A stretch of DNA of 64,000 nucleotides from UBA6136 sp044350805 (lineage in GTDB: Bacteria; Pseudomonadota; Gammaproteobacteria; Methylococcales; Methylococcaceae): the NCBI GenBank assembly GCA_044350805.1, contig JBILGU010000002.1, positions 62,001-126,000 on the forward strand, given 5' to 3'. Below the pieces are notes generated by a model. It was given only the letters and a program-made list of their open reading frames with translations, was not told the DNA's origin and made no database searches. Both the position numbers and the translations under genes were made by a program. Each line of letters starts with the position of its first letter. Position 1 is the first letter of the stretch. Positions 7,849 through 16,697 of the stretch are shown in pieces.

Positions 7849-9947
7849 GATGAAAAAAAACGAGTCCTGAGGTTGGATTGAATGTCCGCCAAGGGCTTTG
7901 CCCAGCCGGATTGGGGATCTTTAGGATAGAGCCTCAGAGAGGGATACCAAGTGCTCCACCCCCTCCTCCTGTTCTTCCAGTACCAGAACAACGAGCGTCC
8001 CTGCGAGGGCAGTAAGATGTGTGTCTCCTTTCCAAGGGCGCCTGCCAAATGGGCTGTACTGTTGTTGGTACTGATAATCACATCACACGCATCGATGAGT
8101 GAGGCAAGCCCATCAATGTCCCAAAAGGTGTCAACGGTGTCGCATTCTTTGATTCGGATGCCGCAGGAACTGTAAAACTGATTAATCTGATCGGAAACTT
8201 CCCCGTATTGCAGACTCACGAAAACGAACCGATCCATGCTGAGGAGCGGCTTGAGATCCTCGAGGGTGACGCTTTTTTTGGACCCGGTGATTTTCCTTTT
8301 GCTTTGCCAGGCGATCCCGCACAGTATTTTACCTTCCTCGCCGAATGATTTCCGGATTTGCAAAGTTCTCATTGCATCACTTTTAAGATAACCCTTTGAA
8401 TATTCCGGGAGCGTTTCAGGCCCTCCTTTCAGGACGTGCCGTGGCAAGTCTCCCAAGGCAATCTGCTGATCATATTGCTCTTTGGAGATCTTTTCTTTCG
8501 GGAAGAACGCGATTCCAGGAAAAGACCTTGCAAACAGAGGGATCAGACGCAAATCCAAGGACGCCAGAACGGAATCAACCTGCCTTCTTGCCGTTTCAAG
8601 GCATCTTCCGTAAAGAATCTGGTCCCCGATCCCTTGCTCAGGCCAAACCCAGAGGCGTCCTTCTGTTGTTTTCCCGTTCCAAGAAGGATGAGGCAGATCG
8701 GGCAATCTTTGGCCTGCAATTTTCGAATGCCAGCGCCATTGGTAATGCTGCCAACCCTCTTCAAACCGACCCTGGCTCAAGCGGACTAGCGCTATCAAGA
8801 AATGGCCATCAGGATCATCGGGATTCAGAGCGATAGCGTGCTCCAAATGCCGCGAGTGATCGCCCTCAGGCGATATTTCCTCAAGAATTAGGGTCAAACT
8901 CACATATGCAATCGCCAGTTCCGGCCTGAGGGATATGGCCTTTCCGTTGGCTACCAGGGCCTCCGGAAATCTATTCAATTCCATCAAGGCCGTGCCGCGG
9001 TTAAGGTGGGCTTCTGGCGAGACGGCGCTGAGCAGAAGCGCCCTATCGTGACTCTGAAGTGCGTCCTGATATCTTTGGTTTTCCCTGCCAATGTATTCCG
9101 GGTACAAAGGCTTTTGGGATGGATCGGGCCCTTGGGGGATCGGCAACCCTTCTATCGTGACCGCCCCCTCAGGAAGGTCTGGTCTTTGGAGTGAGATCCC
9201 CCTGTTCACATAGGACCTGACGTCCTGGGGCTCAAGACAAATGGCCCTTGATGCTAGATGAGTGGCAGCAGGATCCGTTACTTCATTCAGTAGGTCACTG
9301 AGATTAATGAGTGTTGAGGGGTTGTATGGATGGATAAAAAGGGTTCGCCAGTACCAATTGAGTCCTTTCGAAGGATGGCCTGAGGCGCGCAATGATCCTG
9401 CAAGTGCTTCCATGTTGTTCACCTCGAAGGGCACGAGGCTAAGGGCATTCTTGTGGGTTTGGATCGCACCTAAAAGGTCGCCGGACTGCCTCTGGAACAA
9501 GCCCTTGTTGAGAGTAGGGCGACAGTCGAGAGGGTTTCTAGAGGTTGCCCGATCGTAGTTTTCGAACGCCTCTTGGATTCGTCCCAGATCGCGCAACAGA
9601 TTTCCGAGATTATAAAACGTGATTGCATTATCTGGCGCGATGCAAGAAGACCGCTCATAGTTCTTAAGGGCTTTTTGGGTTTCTCCCGAACCGCCAAGCA
9701 TATTGGCAAGGTCGGCATAAGAGAAATTATCATCTGGTTTTGATGCAATGGCTTGCCTGATGAATCCTAGCGCAACTGGAAATGAGCCTGATTGAGCCGC
9801 AAGCACGGCTAAAAATCTCAGAATGTGAGGGTCGTTCGGATCTTTTTCTCTCGCGTTGGTCAGTTCGGCCCACGCATCCGATTTTCTGCCGGCTCTAAAA
9901 TGTTCAAGCGCGATGTCCAGCTGATTTTGGATACGGCTTTGATTCAT
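7845..9947 (-). CDS. TPR protein with C-terminal GT9-like glycosyltransferase domain
   Basis: 700 residues. The N-terminal two thirds is TPR-like, with repeating pieces such as AYVSLTLILEE and AHLNRGTALMELNRFPEAL. The C-terminal 270 residues resemble the heptosyltransferase (GT9) fold attached to TPRs in many bacterial protein-glycosylation loci: LWVWPEQGIGDQILYG, CGIAWQSKRK, VFVSLQYG and STNNSTAHLAGALGKETHI. The last is the family nucleotide-sugar binding region. It is a paralogue of the next gene upstream (10020-12029). A linker between the repeats (residues near 270) contains a Pro-rich insertion absent from the paralogue. Its target and donor are unknown. Confidence 0.82.
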   Translation of the reverse strand: MNQSRIQNQLDIALEHFRAGRKSDAWAELTNAREKDPNDPHILRFLAVLAAQSGSFPVALGFIRQAIASKPDDNFSYADLANMLGGSGETQKALKNYERSSCIAPDNAITFYNLGNLLRDLGRIQEAFENYDRATSRNPLDCRPTLNKGLFQRQSGDLLGAIQTHKNALSLVPFEVNNMEALAGSLRASGHPSKGLNWYWRTLFIHPYNPSTLINLSDLLNEVTDPAATHLASRAICLEPQDVRSYVNRGISLQRPDLPEGAVTIEGLPIPQGPDPSQKPLYPEYIGRENQRYQDALQSHDRALLLSAVSPEAHLNRGTALMELNRFPEALVANGKAISLRPELAIAYVSLTLILEEISPEGDHSRHLEHAIALNPDDPDGHFLIALVRLSQGRFEEGWQHYQWRWHSKIAGQRLPDLPHPSWNGKTTEGRLWVWPEQGIGDQILYGRCLETARRQVDSVLASLDLRLIPLFARSFPGIAFFPKEKISKEQYDQQIALGDLPRHVLKGGPETLPEYSKGYLKSDAMRTLQIRKSFGEEGKILCGIAWQSKRKITGSKKSVTLEDLKPLLSMDRFVFVSLQYGEVSDQINQFYSSCGIRIKECDTVDTFWDIDGLASLIDACDVIISTNNSTAHLAGALGKETHILLPSQGRSLFWYWKNRRRGWSTWYPSLRLYPKDPQSGWAKPLADIQSNLRTRFFSS

Positions 9948-10019
9948 TGGGCAGTCGGGGCTGGATTCATTATCATCTGCGCCTTTGTGTGATGACGATG
10001 AATTATGCCGGTGATCAGT

Positions 10020-12029
10020 TCAGGAACATAAATTGGGGTCCCATCGCGCTTGGATCCGGGCATGTGCTTCTCGCAAAGGCTTATTCCAATCTCGCCCCTC
10101 ACCCTGATGATACACGTTGATTGATGGATACCACGGGCTCATTTGATCCCCTGAGGGCGCCCAATACCATTGCTGCGCTTTGCCCCTGAGGGGTGCCAGA
10201 AGATGCGTCTCTTTTCCCAGTGCTCCTGCGAGATGGACGGTGCTGTTGCATGTTGAAATCACCAGATCGCATGCGTCAATCAAAGAGGCAAGGCCATCGA
10301 GGTCAGAGAAGTTATCTATGGCTGCATGCTGACGAATGACAATACCCGTCTCCTCTTTAAATTCCGCGAGTTGTGAGGCGACGTCCCCATATTGAAGGCT
10401 AATAAACTCAAAATTCGGAAGCTTGAGCAGAGGCAAAAGGTCTTTTAGGCCGAGGCTCTTGTCTCCCCCTACCCCCTTTCTTTGGCTTTGCCATGACAGT
10501 CCGCAGAGGATTTTTCCTTTCTTATGAAGCAATGAGCTTAGTTCCGCTGTTCGCGCTGCATCACTCCGAAGATATGCGTGAGGTCTTGTTTCACCCATGA
10601 ACTTTTCAAATACCAAGGGGAGGCTGGCCATCGGAAGATGCCCGTCATAAGCGTGCGAGGGGAGCTCGGTTTGATCCGTAAAGGTGATGTCTTTAAAGGA
10701 TCGGCTAAATATCGGGACGATTCGCGGATCCAGCGTCACGATGATTTGGCTGAAATTCTTTCGGATGTCCTCAAGAATGCCGCCCAAAAAAATCTGGTCA
10801 CCAACGCCCTGCTCGCACCAGACCCAAAGCTTGTCCCCCTTGAATCCGCGCTGACACATTTTATTCCGCAGGATTTCCTGTTCATTATCCAGTGACTTTG
10901 TCTCAAGGCGCTTGCCATAAAGTGCCCAACCCGCTTGATAATCACCGTTTTTAAGAAGGATAATGGACTTATTGACCTGCGCCTCTGCGATGTCATCGGC
11001 CATGATGATTGCGCGGTCGAAAATAGCCAGGGAAAAAACGTTGTCCCCTTGCTCGTAAAGAGCGTCTGCAAGAATCAGATACGCGTCGACTTGATTGGGG
11101 GATAGGGCCACAGCCCATTTGGCGTAGCTTATGGCCTCATTGTGTCTGTCCGTGGCTGAGAGCACTTGGGCTTTGCCCAAATGAGCGTCAAAAGCATCTT
11201 CCTTTAAACGAATCGCTCGCTCGTAGGTTAAGAGAGCCTCTTCCCGCTGTCCCATGGCCATCAAGGTTGCCGCGCGGGCCATGGCGGTTGGGAACTCGAG
11301 CGCCAAACCCCCGGCCTCAACAGCATCAAAGTTTTTTAACGCTTCAACATGGTTATCGAGTCCATGGAAGGCGCGACCTCGCCCAAGATAAGCCTCAAAA
11401 CATCCCTGATCCAAATGGATTGCTCGGCTGAAGGCGATGAGCGCTTGGCTGAAATGCGTCATTGAGATCAATGCTTCTCCTGTATGGAGATAAGCTTGGG
11501 CATAATTGGGATCAAGAGATATGGCCGATTTGCAAGCGTTGAGGCCTTTGTCGCAAAGCCCGTATTTGCCGGCACCCACACCTACGGCCAAATGGGCTTC
11601 GGGCCACAAAGGGTTGATCTTTAGGGCACGCTCAAGGTGCATCAAGCCCGTATGCTGATCATTTAGAGAAATCAGGCTACTTCCCAGATTCTTTTGGGCA
11701 TCGGCAAAAGTGGGCGCAATCGATAATGCGCACTTCAGGGAGTTGATGGCATCGCCCAGCTGGTTCAGCTCCTTGAAGGCATTGCCAAGATTGGAGTGGA
11801 TTGCCGGATTGAGAGGGTCAAGATTACGAGCTCGTAGTAATAGAATGACCCCTTCGGCCTGGCGAGAGGATTGGTTCATTGCCGTGCCTAAAAGGGCCCA
11901 GATGGAGACGGCATCAGGCATGACGAGGAGAAGACGTTGGTAGTCCTCCAGAGCTTGCTCTAGTCGTCCTTGTTGGTGATGCTCGAAAGCTCTCGAGAAG
12001 CGGGCCTGAAGATCATTTTGGGTTTGCAT
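10020..12029 (-). CDS. TPR protein with C-terminal GT9-like glycosyltransferase domain (paralogue)
   Basis: 669 residues beginning MQTQNDLQARFSRAFEHH and running into TPR-like repeats for about 390 residues. The GT9-like end contains LWVWCEQGVGDQIFLG, CGLSWQSQRK, FISLQYGDVASQL and STCNSTVHLAGALGKETHL, aligning block for block with the downstream gene. It is the first gene of the leftward operon, served by a promoter candidate at 12222-12250. The two copies probably arose by tandem duplication and then diverged in their repeats, which suggests different protein targets. No signal peptide is seen, so action is cytoplasmic. Confidence 0.82.
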   Translation of the reverse strand: MQTQNDLQARFSRAFEHHQQGRLEQALEDYQRLLLVMPDAVSIWALLGTAMNQSSRQAEGVILLLRARNLDPLNPAIHSNLGNAFKELNQLGDAINSLKCALSIAPTFADAQKNLGSSLISLNDQHTGLMHLERALKINPLWPEAHLAVGVGAGKYGLCDKGLNACKSAISLDPNYAQAYLHTGEALISMTHFSQALIAFSRAIHLDQGCFEAYLGRGRAFHGLDNHVEALKNFDAVEAGGLALEFPTAMARAATLMAMGQREEALLTYERAIRLKEDAFDAHLGKAQVLSATDRHNEAISYAKWAVALSPNQVDAYLILADALYEQGDNVFSLAIFDRAIIMADDIAEAQVNKSIILLKNGDYQAGWALYGKRLETKSLDNEQEILRNKMCQRGFKGDKLWVWCEQGVGDQIFLGGILEDIRKNFSQIIVTLDPRIVPIFSRSFKDITFTDQTELPSHAYDGHLPMASLPLVFEKFMGETRPHAYLRSDAARTAELSSLLHKKGKILCGLSWQSQRKGVGGDKSLGLKDLLPLLKLPNFEFISLQYGDVASQLAEFKEETGIVIRQHAAIDNFSDLDGLASLIDACDLVISTCNSTVHLAGALGKETHLLAPLRGKAQQWYWAPSGDQMSPWYPSINVYHQGEGRDWNKPLREAHARIQARWDPNLCS

Positions 12030-12221
12030 TTTGTTAGATGAAAATGTCTTTGAATCAATAGTCCAACGCTTGGGACATGCTTCAGCAAAAAAAGGGGACG
12101 ATAGTTTGCGAACTTCCTATTCAGTGCCTCAACAAAATCAAGTCCATGGCCCATTCCATGAGGTTGATCAAGTTTGATAAGCAATACATTGCCTTAGGGC
12201 CGGAAGGCAAGGGCGGCTGAT

Positions 12222-12250
12222 TTTATAATTACCTGCTTTGCTGTCGTTAA
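12222..12250 (-). promoter_or_regulatory. promoter candidate for the TPR-glycosyltransferase operon
   Basis: Minus strand: TTAACG (12250-12245), 17 bp spacer, TATAAA (12227-12222). It leaves an untranslated leader of about 185 nt to ATG 12029. The rest of the 300-bp gap 12030-12329 holds no convincing gene or terminator. Confidence 0.5.
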
Positions 12251-12329
12251 CGCTGGTCCTAAAGAAGCTATCCTGATTGGGGCCAATGCCCTTCTCAGAT
12301 CCACGCTGTTTTCTTTAGATGCATTCCTG

Positions 12330-13685
12330 CTAGAGACTTTCTGAGTGATAGAAACCACGAAAAATCGTCAGAAAGATGATTCTGAGGTCGAAAAGCAGTG
12401 ACCAGTGCTCAATATAGTAAAGATCATGTTCAATTCGAGCCTGTAAGTCCGTGTCACCACGCCAGCCATTGACCTGGGCCCATCCCGTAATGCCGGCCTT
12501 TACCAAGTGTTTTCGCATATAGCTTGGGATTTCTTCCTTGAATTGTTCTACAAATTCAGGGCGCTCAGGTCGGGGTCCTACAATAGACATCTCGCCGCGA
12601 AGGACATTGATGAACTGTGGCAGCTCATCAAGGCTCGTTCTCCGAATGAAGCGGCCAAAGGGGGATTTGACCTTGGCGCCCGAATTGCCCCAACGAGGCC
12701 CCTCCTTTTCTATATCCACCGGCATGGAACGAAATTTCAGCATCTGAAAGGGCTGGTTATTGAGACCGATCCGGGTCTGGCGATAGAAAATGGGCCCAGG
12801 GGAGCTGATTTTGACCCCCACGGCAATGAGGAGCATGACAGGGGAGACCAGGAGCAGGATTACAAGGGCAAGAAGTTTGTCCTCCAGAAACTTGACGACC
12901 TGACTGGTGCCCGTCAATGGGGACGCCGAAAGGTCGATCATCGGGATGCCCGCGACATCGCTGACACCATGGTTGATCAGCCGGAACGTCAGCCAGTCAG
13001 GTGAGAGCCGGATCGGAGCGGTGCAATGTCGAAGCCCATGGAGGATGCGTTGGATTTTTTCGTTTTCGCTTAAAGGAAAGCTCAGCCAAATTTCATCTGG
13101 CGGCTGGCGCGAGAGGTGTTCCAGCGTGTCTTCATCCGCGTCGAAGAAGGTCTCAAGGATCTGGTATCCCGTCCATTCGGCCTCCCGAATGCGGGTTTGA
13201 ATGAGCTTGGCGGAGGATCCCTTACCGATCAGGATCACGGACTTTAAGTGCAGAGCCGATTTTCGAAAGCGTCGCAGCAGCCACTGCACCAGGCCACGTT
13301 CGAGCCAGAGAAAGAGAATTCCGAAGAGTGTCCAGTAGATGAACCAGAGTCTGGAATAGGATTCGGAAGCTTTGCTGATGAAAAGCCAGACCAAAAGGGA
13401 TCCCGCCGTCAGAAGCCAAATGCTCCCGACTCGGAGCAGAGTTGCGGCAATCGTGGATGCACGCCAGGAGCGGTTTGCTTCGCCTGAGAGAAGGAGAAAA
13501 AGGATCCCTCCCGGCAGAATCAACGAATAATAGCCGCGAAGGTCGCTCGGAAGCTGGATGCCAATCTCGGAAAATCCCCGAAGTTCCAGGGCAACAAGTC
13601 CCCCGATAACCACCATGAGGGCATCCAGCCCCCGAAGTGCCAGAGGGAGGAGGGAGGCAGAAAGCCGAAAACGCGAAGTGGCCAC
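12330..13685 (-). CDS. polyprenyl-phosphate hexose-1-phosphate transferase (WcaJ/PssY-like)
   Basis: Initiates exopolysaccharide repeat-unit synthesis by moving a sugar phosphate from a UDP-sugar onto undecaprenyl phosphate. The N-terminal part is hydrophobic with about four membrane segments, followed by a CoA-binding-like domain, another hydrophobic helix (LLALVILLLVSPVMLLIAVG) and the C-terminal bacterial sugar transferase domain. Domain hallmarks are GPIFYRQTRIG, FRSM, RRTSLDELPQFINVL, SIVGPRPERP and GITGWAQVNGWRGDT. The frame is open back to 13757, which would overlap the preceding gene by 50 bp; I prefer GTG 13685 just before the first membrane segment, but the start is uncertain. It ends the leftward skp-fabZ-lpxA chain. 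Glucose is the commonest substrate in the family but is not proven here. Confidence 0.88.
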   Translation of the reverse strand: MATSRFRLSASLLPLALRGLDALMVVIGGLVALELRGFSEIGIQLPSDLRGYYSLILPGGILFLLLSGEANRSWRASTIAATLLRVGSIWLLTAGSLLVWLFISKASESYSRLWFIYWTLFGILFLWLERGLVQWLLRRFRKSALHLKSVILIGKGSSAKLIQTRIREAEWTGYQILETFFDADEDTLEHLSRQPPDEIWLSFPLSENEKIQRILHGLRHCTAPIRLSPDWLTFRLINHGVSDVAGIPMIDLSASPLTGTSQVVKFLEDKLLALVILLLVSPVMLLIAVGVKISSPGPIFYRQTRIGLNNQPFQMLKFRSMPVDIEKEGPRWGNSGAKVKSPFGRFIRRTSLDELPQFINVLRGEMSIVGPRPERPEFVEQFKEEIPSYMRKHLVKAGITGWAQVNGWRGDTDLQARIEHDLYYIEHWSLLFDLRIIFLTIFRGFYHSESL

Positions 13686-13707
13686 CTTAAGTTCAGACTT
13701 CTTGATT

Positions 13708-14169
13708 TCAAATCCAGCGGCGCACTCTTTTGAGATACCGCTCATAGGCCGAGCCAAAGGTCTTTTCCAGAACGGCTTCCTCGTACGGTATATGGACGCG
13801 ATTGATTACGAGGAAAAAGATCCAGGGTGCGAGGAAGCACGGCAGGGTGCCCATGAAGAGGGCAAATCCGATCAGTGCGGTCAAAAGCCCCAGATACATG
13901 GGGTTTCGGGTCCAAAGGTAAGCGCCGAGCGTGACGAGTTCGCTGGGGGCGCCCATCGGGAGAACCGTGGTCTTGAGCGCCTTGAATTGAAGGGCTGCGG
14001 AGGCGGCGAGGGCAAATCCACTGGCACCCCAGACGAGACCTCCAATGGGCGTTGCAGGGAGGACTTCAAGGAAAGGAAGGACCCCGTGAATCAATCCTGC
14101 CGCGGCCACAAGAGCGGCGGCAACGACGGGCGGCGGAAGGTAGATGAGCAACTGTCGATCAAATTTCAT
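13708..14169 (-). CDS. isoprenylcysteine carboxyl methyltransferase-like membrane protein
   Basis: A 153-residue integral membrane protein with about four hydrophobic segments. The C-terminal half carries the family's SAM-binding signature: TLGAYLWTRNPMYLGLL, then YEEAVLEKTFGSAYERYLKRVRRWI, with the EE/Y-x-x-Y pattern seen in ICMT/phospholipid methyltransferase relatives. The substrate in bacteria is generally unknown, often a lipid or small hydrophobic molecule. It overlaps the upstream MOSC gene by ATGA, so both are translated together. Function beyond SAM-dependent methyl transfer should not be assumed. Confidence 0.75.
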   Translation of the reverse strand: MKFDRQLLIYLPPPVVAAALVAAAGLIHGVLPFLEVLPATPIGGLVWGASGFALAASAALQFKALKTTVLPMGAPSELVTLGAYLWTRNPMYLGLLTALIGFALFMGTLPCFLAPWIFFLVINRVHIPYEEAVLEKTFGSAYERYLKRVRRWI

Positions 14170-14828
14170 GGCGAGGTTCCTTCGGCGTGGATGTTCTGGG
14201 CGCGCTCCTCAAGGTCTTCGCGCCAGGCGGTGGAAAGGGCGGGGACGCTCAGGACCTGAGTGATCCAGAATGCTTGATTGGGTCCTTTGATCAGGGCTTT
14301 CATGGCATTTGAAATGGAGACTTTTTGAGGGTCCGCGTGAATCCGGGTCACCGCATCACCCCCCTGGATCAGGCCTTCCTGGATCACCCGAAGATAAAAC
14401 CCCGTTCGACCCGAGGTCAAAAATTCTCCGACAAACTTGGGATGCTGCATCCGGATTCCAAGCTTGAAGCAGGGCACCCGAGGCTGGGTCACTTCAACAA
14501 TCGCAGATCCCATCTGGAATTGATCGCCAATAGCGACCTCATGATCATCCAGCCCCTCAAGCGTGAGGTTTTCTCCCATGTGACCTGGCGCATAGTCAGG
14601 CTCACTTCGAATCTTTGACCAATAGCGAAGGTTCTCAAGACTGTAGGCATAGACCGCCTTGTCAGGACCGCCGTGGTTTTTTTTGTCGACCTGAACATCC
14701 CCTTCAAGACCTTCTCGACCCAAAAAAATCGGACGATGGAGGGGTTTTTTGAAGATTCCGGTTTTGACTTTTTTTCCGCGATACAAAATCTCCTCGATTT
14801 CGCCGATCGCGATGCCGGCTATTTTCAT
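14166..14828 (-). CDS. MOSC domain protein (YiiM-like)
   Basis: 220 residues from ATG 14828 (MKIAGIAIGEIEEILY), chosen because it forms an ATGA overlap with the rnhB stop; an in-frame ATG 8 codons upstream lies inside rnhB. Family landmarks are GLEGDVQVDKKNHGGPDKAVYAY, GHMGENLT, IGDQFQMGSAIVEVTQPRVPC (with the conserved Cys) and GRTGFYLRVIQEGLI. MOSC proteins bind the molybdenum cofactor; E. coli YiiM reduces N-hydroxylated compounds. Here the gene is locked by overlaps between rnhB and a methyltransferase, with no molybdenum enzyme nearby. Confidence 0.85.
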   Translation of the reverse strand: MKIAGIAIGEIEEILYRGKKVKTGIFKKPLHRPIFLGREGLEGDVQVDKKNHGGPDKAVYAYSLENLRYWSKIRSEPDYAPGHMGENLTLEGLDDHEVAIGDQFQMGSAIVEVTQPRVPCFKLGIRMQHPKFVGEFLTSGRTGFYLRVIQEGLIQGGDAVTRIHADPQKVSISNAMKALIKGPNQAFWITQVLSVPALSTAWREDLEERAQNIHAEGTSP

Positions 14829-15415
14829 GGGGTTAGCCCCTGATTGATCCATGCCTTCACAGGTCCAAAGCTCTTTCGGTGAATAGGGGAAGGTCCCAAT
14901 CGTTGGAGTGCATCCTGGTGCTCTGGGGTCGGGTAGCCCTTGTGCACCCTAAAACTGTAACCCGGAAAAAGCTGATCGGCCAAGACCATTTCAAAATCGC
15001 GCGCGACCTTGGCGAGGATGGAGGCTGCGGAAATGGCAGGTTCCAGGCGGTCTCCTCCGATGATCGTTCGGGTCTCAACGGGAAGGGAGGGAGCCCGGTT
15101 TCCGTCAATGAGCGCGCCCAAAGGTTTCACGCAAAGCCCTTGAAAGGCTCGCTCCATCGCAAGCAGGGAGGCCTTAAGGATATTGATGTGGTCGATTTCC
15201 GAGGGGTCGGCGCGTCCGATGGCATAGGCAATCGCCTTTTCGCGGATCAAAAGGGCAAGATCTTCCCGCTTTTTGGGGGAGAGTTTTTTAGAGTCCGTAA
15301 GACCCTGGATGCGGCAGTCCTCAGGGAGGATGACGGCGGCGGCAATGACGGATCCCGCAAGACAGCCCCGCCCGACTTCATCAAAACCGGCCCACTGACC
15401 TTGGATGAGCGCCAT
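14825..15415 (-). CDS. rnhB: ribonuclease HII
   Basis: Removes RNA from RNA/DNA hybrids, including single misincorporated ribonucleotides. The start is ATG 15415 (MALIQGQWAGFDEVGRG), with AAGGTGA just upstream; the frame extends further but the extension is antisense-like sequence over lpxA. D12 and E13 in GFDEVGRG form the family's DE pair, followed by LTDSKKLSPKKRE, IDGNRAPSLP and SAASILAKVARD. 196 residues is the normal size. It lies 22 bp after lpxA; in most relatives lpxB sits between these two genes and it is absent here. Confidence 0.95.
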   Translation of the reverse strand: MALIQGQWAGFDEVGRGCLAGSVIAAAVILPEDCRIQGLTDSKKLSPKKREDLALLIREKAIAYAIGRADPSEIDHINILKASLLAMERAFQGLCVKPLGALIDGNRAPSLPVETRTIIGGDRLEPAISAASILAKVARDFEMVLADQLFPGYSFRVHKGYPTPEHQDALQRLGPSPIHRKSFGPVKAWINQGLTP

Positions 15416-15437
15416 GACGTCACCTTGAAGATGGAGC

Positions 15438-16208
15438 TCAGCGAATGATGCTGCGGCCGCTTTGCCGGAGAAAATCCAGCATGGGGGCAATTTCGGGGGC
15501 GGTCTTCGCCATGATCTGGAGATGCTCGATGGCCTCTTCCAGTTTGAGCCGGGATTTGTAGATGATCTTGAAGGCCCGCTTGATCTGGAGGACCGCTTCG
15601 GAGTCATAGCCCTTGCGTTCAAGTCCGACCGAGTTGATGCCCCGGGGACGGGTGGGGCTGCCGCCGACCATGACATAGGGGGGAACATCCCGGCTGATGA
15701 TGCTGCCCATGCCGGAGAAACTCTGTCGGCCAATCCTGCAAAACTGATGGACCAGTGAAAATCCGCCCAGAATGGCCAAATCATCCACATGGACGTGCCC
15801 GGCCAGTGAGGCGCCGTTGGCCATGATGGTGCCATTTCCGATCATGCAGTCGTGGGCCACATGGGTATAGGCCATCAGGAGATTGTCATCGCCAATCCGC
15901 GTCAGCGAAGCATCCTGAATGGTGCCCCGATGCAGCGTCGCGTATTCCCGGATGACGTTTCGATCACCGATTTCCAGTCGCGTGACTTCACCCCGGTACT
16001 TTTTGTCCTGGGGATCTTCACCAATGGAGCTGAATTGAAAAATGCGGTTTTCGCGGCCAATCCGGGTAGGGCCCCGGATCACCACATGAGGCCCAATCAC
16101 CGTTCCTTCACCAATCTCGACATCGGGTCCGATGATCGAGAAAGGGCCGACGCTGACCCCCTCGCCAAGAATGGCGGATGGATCAACGATGGCCGAGGGG
16201 TGAATCAA
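15438..16208 (-). CDS. lpxA: UDP-N-acetylglucosamine acyltransferase
   Basis: First enzyme of lipid A synthesis, moving a 3-hydroxyacyl chain from ACP to UDP-GlcNAc. The sequence is a left-handed beta helix of hexapeptide repeats (VDPSAILGEGVSVGPFSIIG and on), then an alpha-helical C terminus. The catalytic His is H119 in YTHVAHDC; the RDVPPYVMVGG turn follows. I start at TTG 16208 (LIHPSAIVDP), which overlaps the fabZ stop as TTGA and gives 256 residues, matching the family; the open frame upstream adds ten Gly/Arg-rich residues unlike LpxA. It follows fabZ directly, as in most Gram-negatives. Confidence 0.94.
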   Translation of the reverse strand: MIHPSAIVDPSAILGEGVSVGPFSIIGPDVEIGEGTVIGPHVVIRGPTRIGRENRIFQFSSIGEDPQDKKYRGEVTRLEIGDRNVIREYATLHRGTIQDASLTRIGDDNLLMAYTHVAHDCMIGNGTIMANGASLAGHVHVDDLAILGGFSLVHQFCRIGRQSFSGMGSIISRDVPPYVMVGGSPTRPRGINSVGLERKGYDSEAVLQIKRAFKIIYKSRLKLEEAIEHLQIMAKTAPEIAPMLDFLRQSGRSIIR

Positions 16209-16651
16209 GCGCCCTGCTCCTCTTCCGCCGCCGCGCACATAATTTCGGCGCTGGCGACGAATTCACCGTCCACTTCCGCTCGGCATTCAAAAGCCCAAAT
16301 GTTGCGTTTGTGGCGCACATAGGTGGCCTCGAGGCGAAGCTGATCCCCAGGGACTACGGGTCGTTTGAACCGTGCCTTGTCGATCCCGACGAGATAGTAG
16401 GTCCGGTTTTTCCCGACCAGTCCCTCCATGGAGCGTCCGGCCAGAAGCCCCGTGGCTTGGGCCAGCGCCTCCAGGATGAGGACGCCCGGCATGATCGGGA
16501 CTTTCGGGAAATGACCGAGAAAGAAAGGCTCATTGGCCGTGACGTTTTTGATGGCAAGCAGACGCTTACCCGGTTCGACCTCGAGGACCCGATCCACCAG
16601 GAGGAACGGGTAGCGGTGAGGCAGATATTCCTTAATTTCTTGAATATCCAA
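16205..16651 (-). CDS. fabZ: 3-hydroxyacyl-ACP dehydratase FabZ
   Basis: Hot-dog fold dehydratase of fatty acid elongation. 148 residues; the active-site His is H47 in FFLGHFPKVPIMPGV and the acid is E61 in LILEALAQ. MDIQEIKEYLPHRYPFLLVD is the standard N terminus. It sits between skp and lpxA. Usually lpxD lies between skp and fabZ; here the 46 bp gap contains no such gene. FabZ and LpxA draw on the same 3-hydroxyacyl-ACP pool, which explains their conserved pairing. Confidence 0.95.
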   Translation of the reverse strand: MDIQEIKEYLPHRYPFLLVDRVLEVEPGKRLLAIKNVTANEPFFLGHFPKVPIMPGVLILEALAQATGLLAGRSMEGLVGKNRTYYLVGIDKARFKRPVVPGDQLRLEATYVRHKRNIWAFECRAEVDGEFVASAEIMCAAAEEEQGA

Positions 16652-16697
16652 GGGATAACCTGTGGTCGGAGAGCACGTTGGAAAAAGACAACAAAAC

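Noticed and set aside
12077..12220. Plus-strand open frame of about 49 codons in the 300-bp gap, opposite to its neighbours
   Set aside because: No family resemblance, no good ribosome binding site, and it lies inside the proposed leader of the opposite-strand operon.
14825..15835. Long 336-codon frame covering rnhB and part of lpxA
   Set aside because: The first 140 codons lie across lpxA in another frame and look like its shadow; rnhB starts at 15415.
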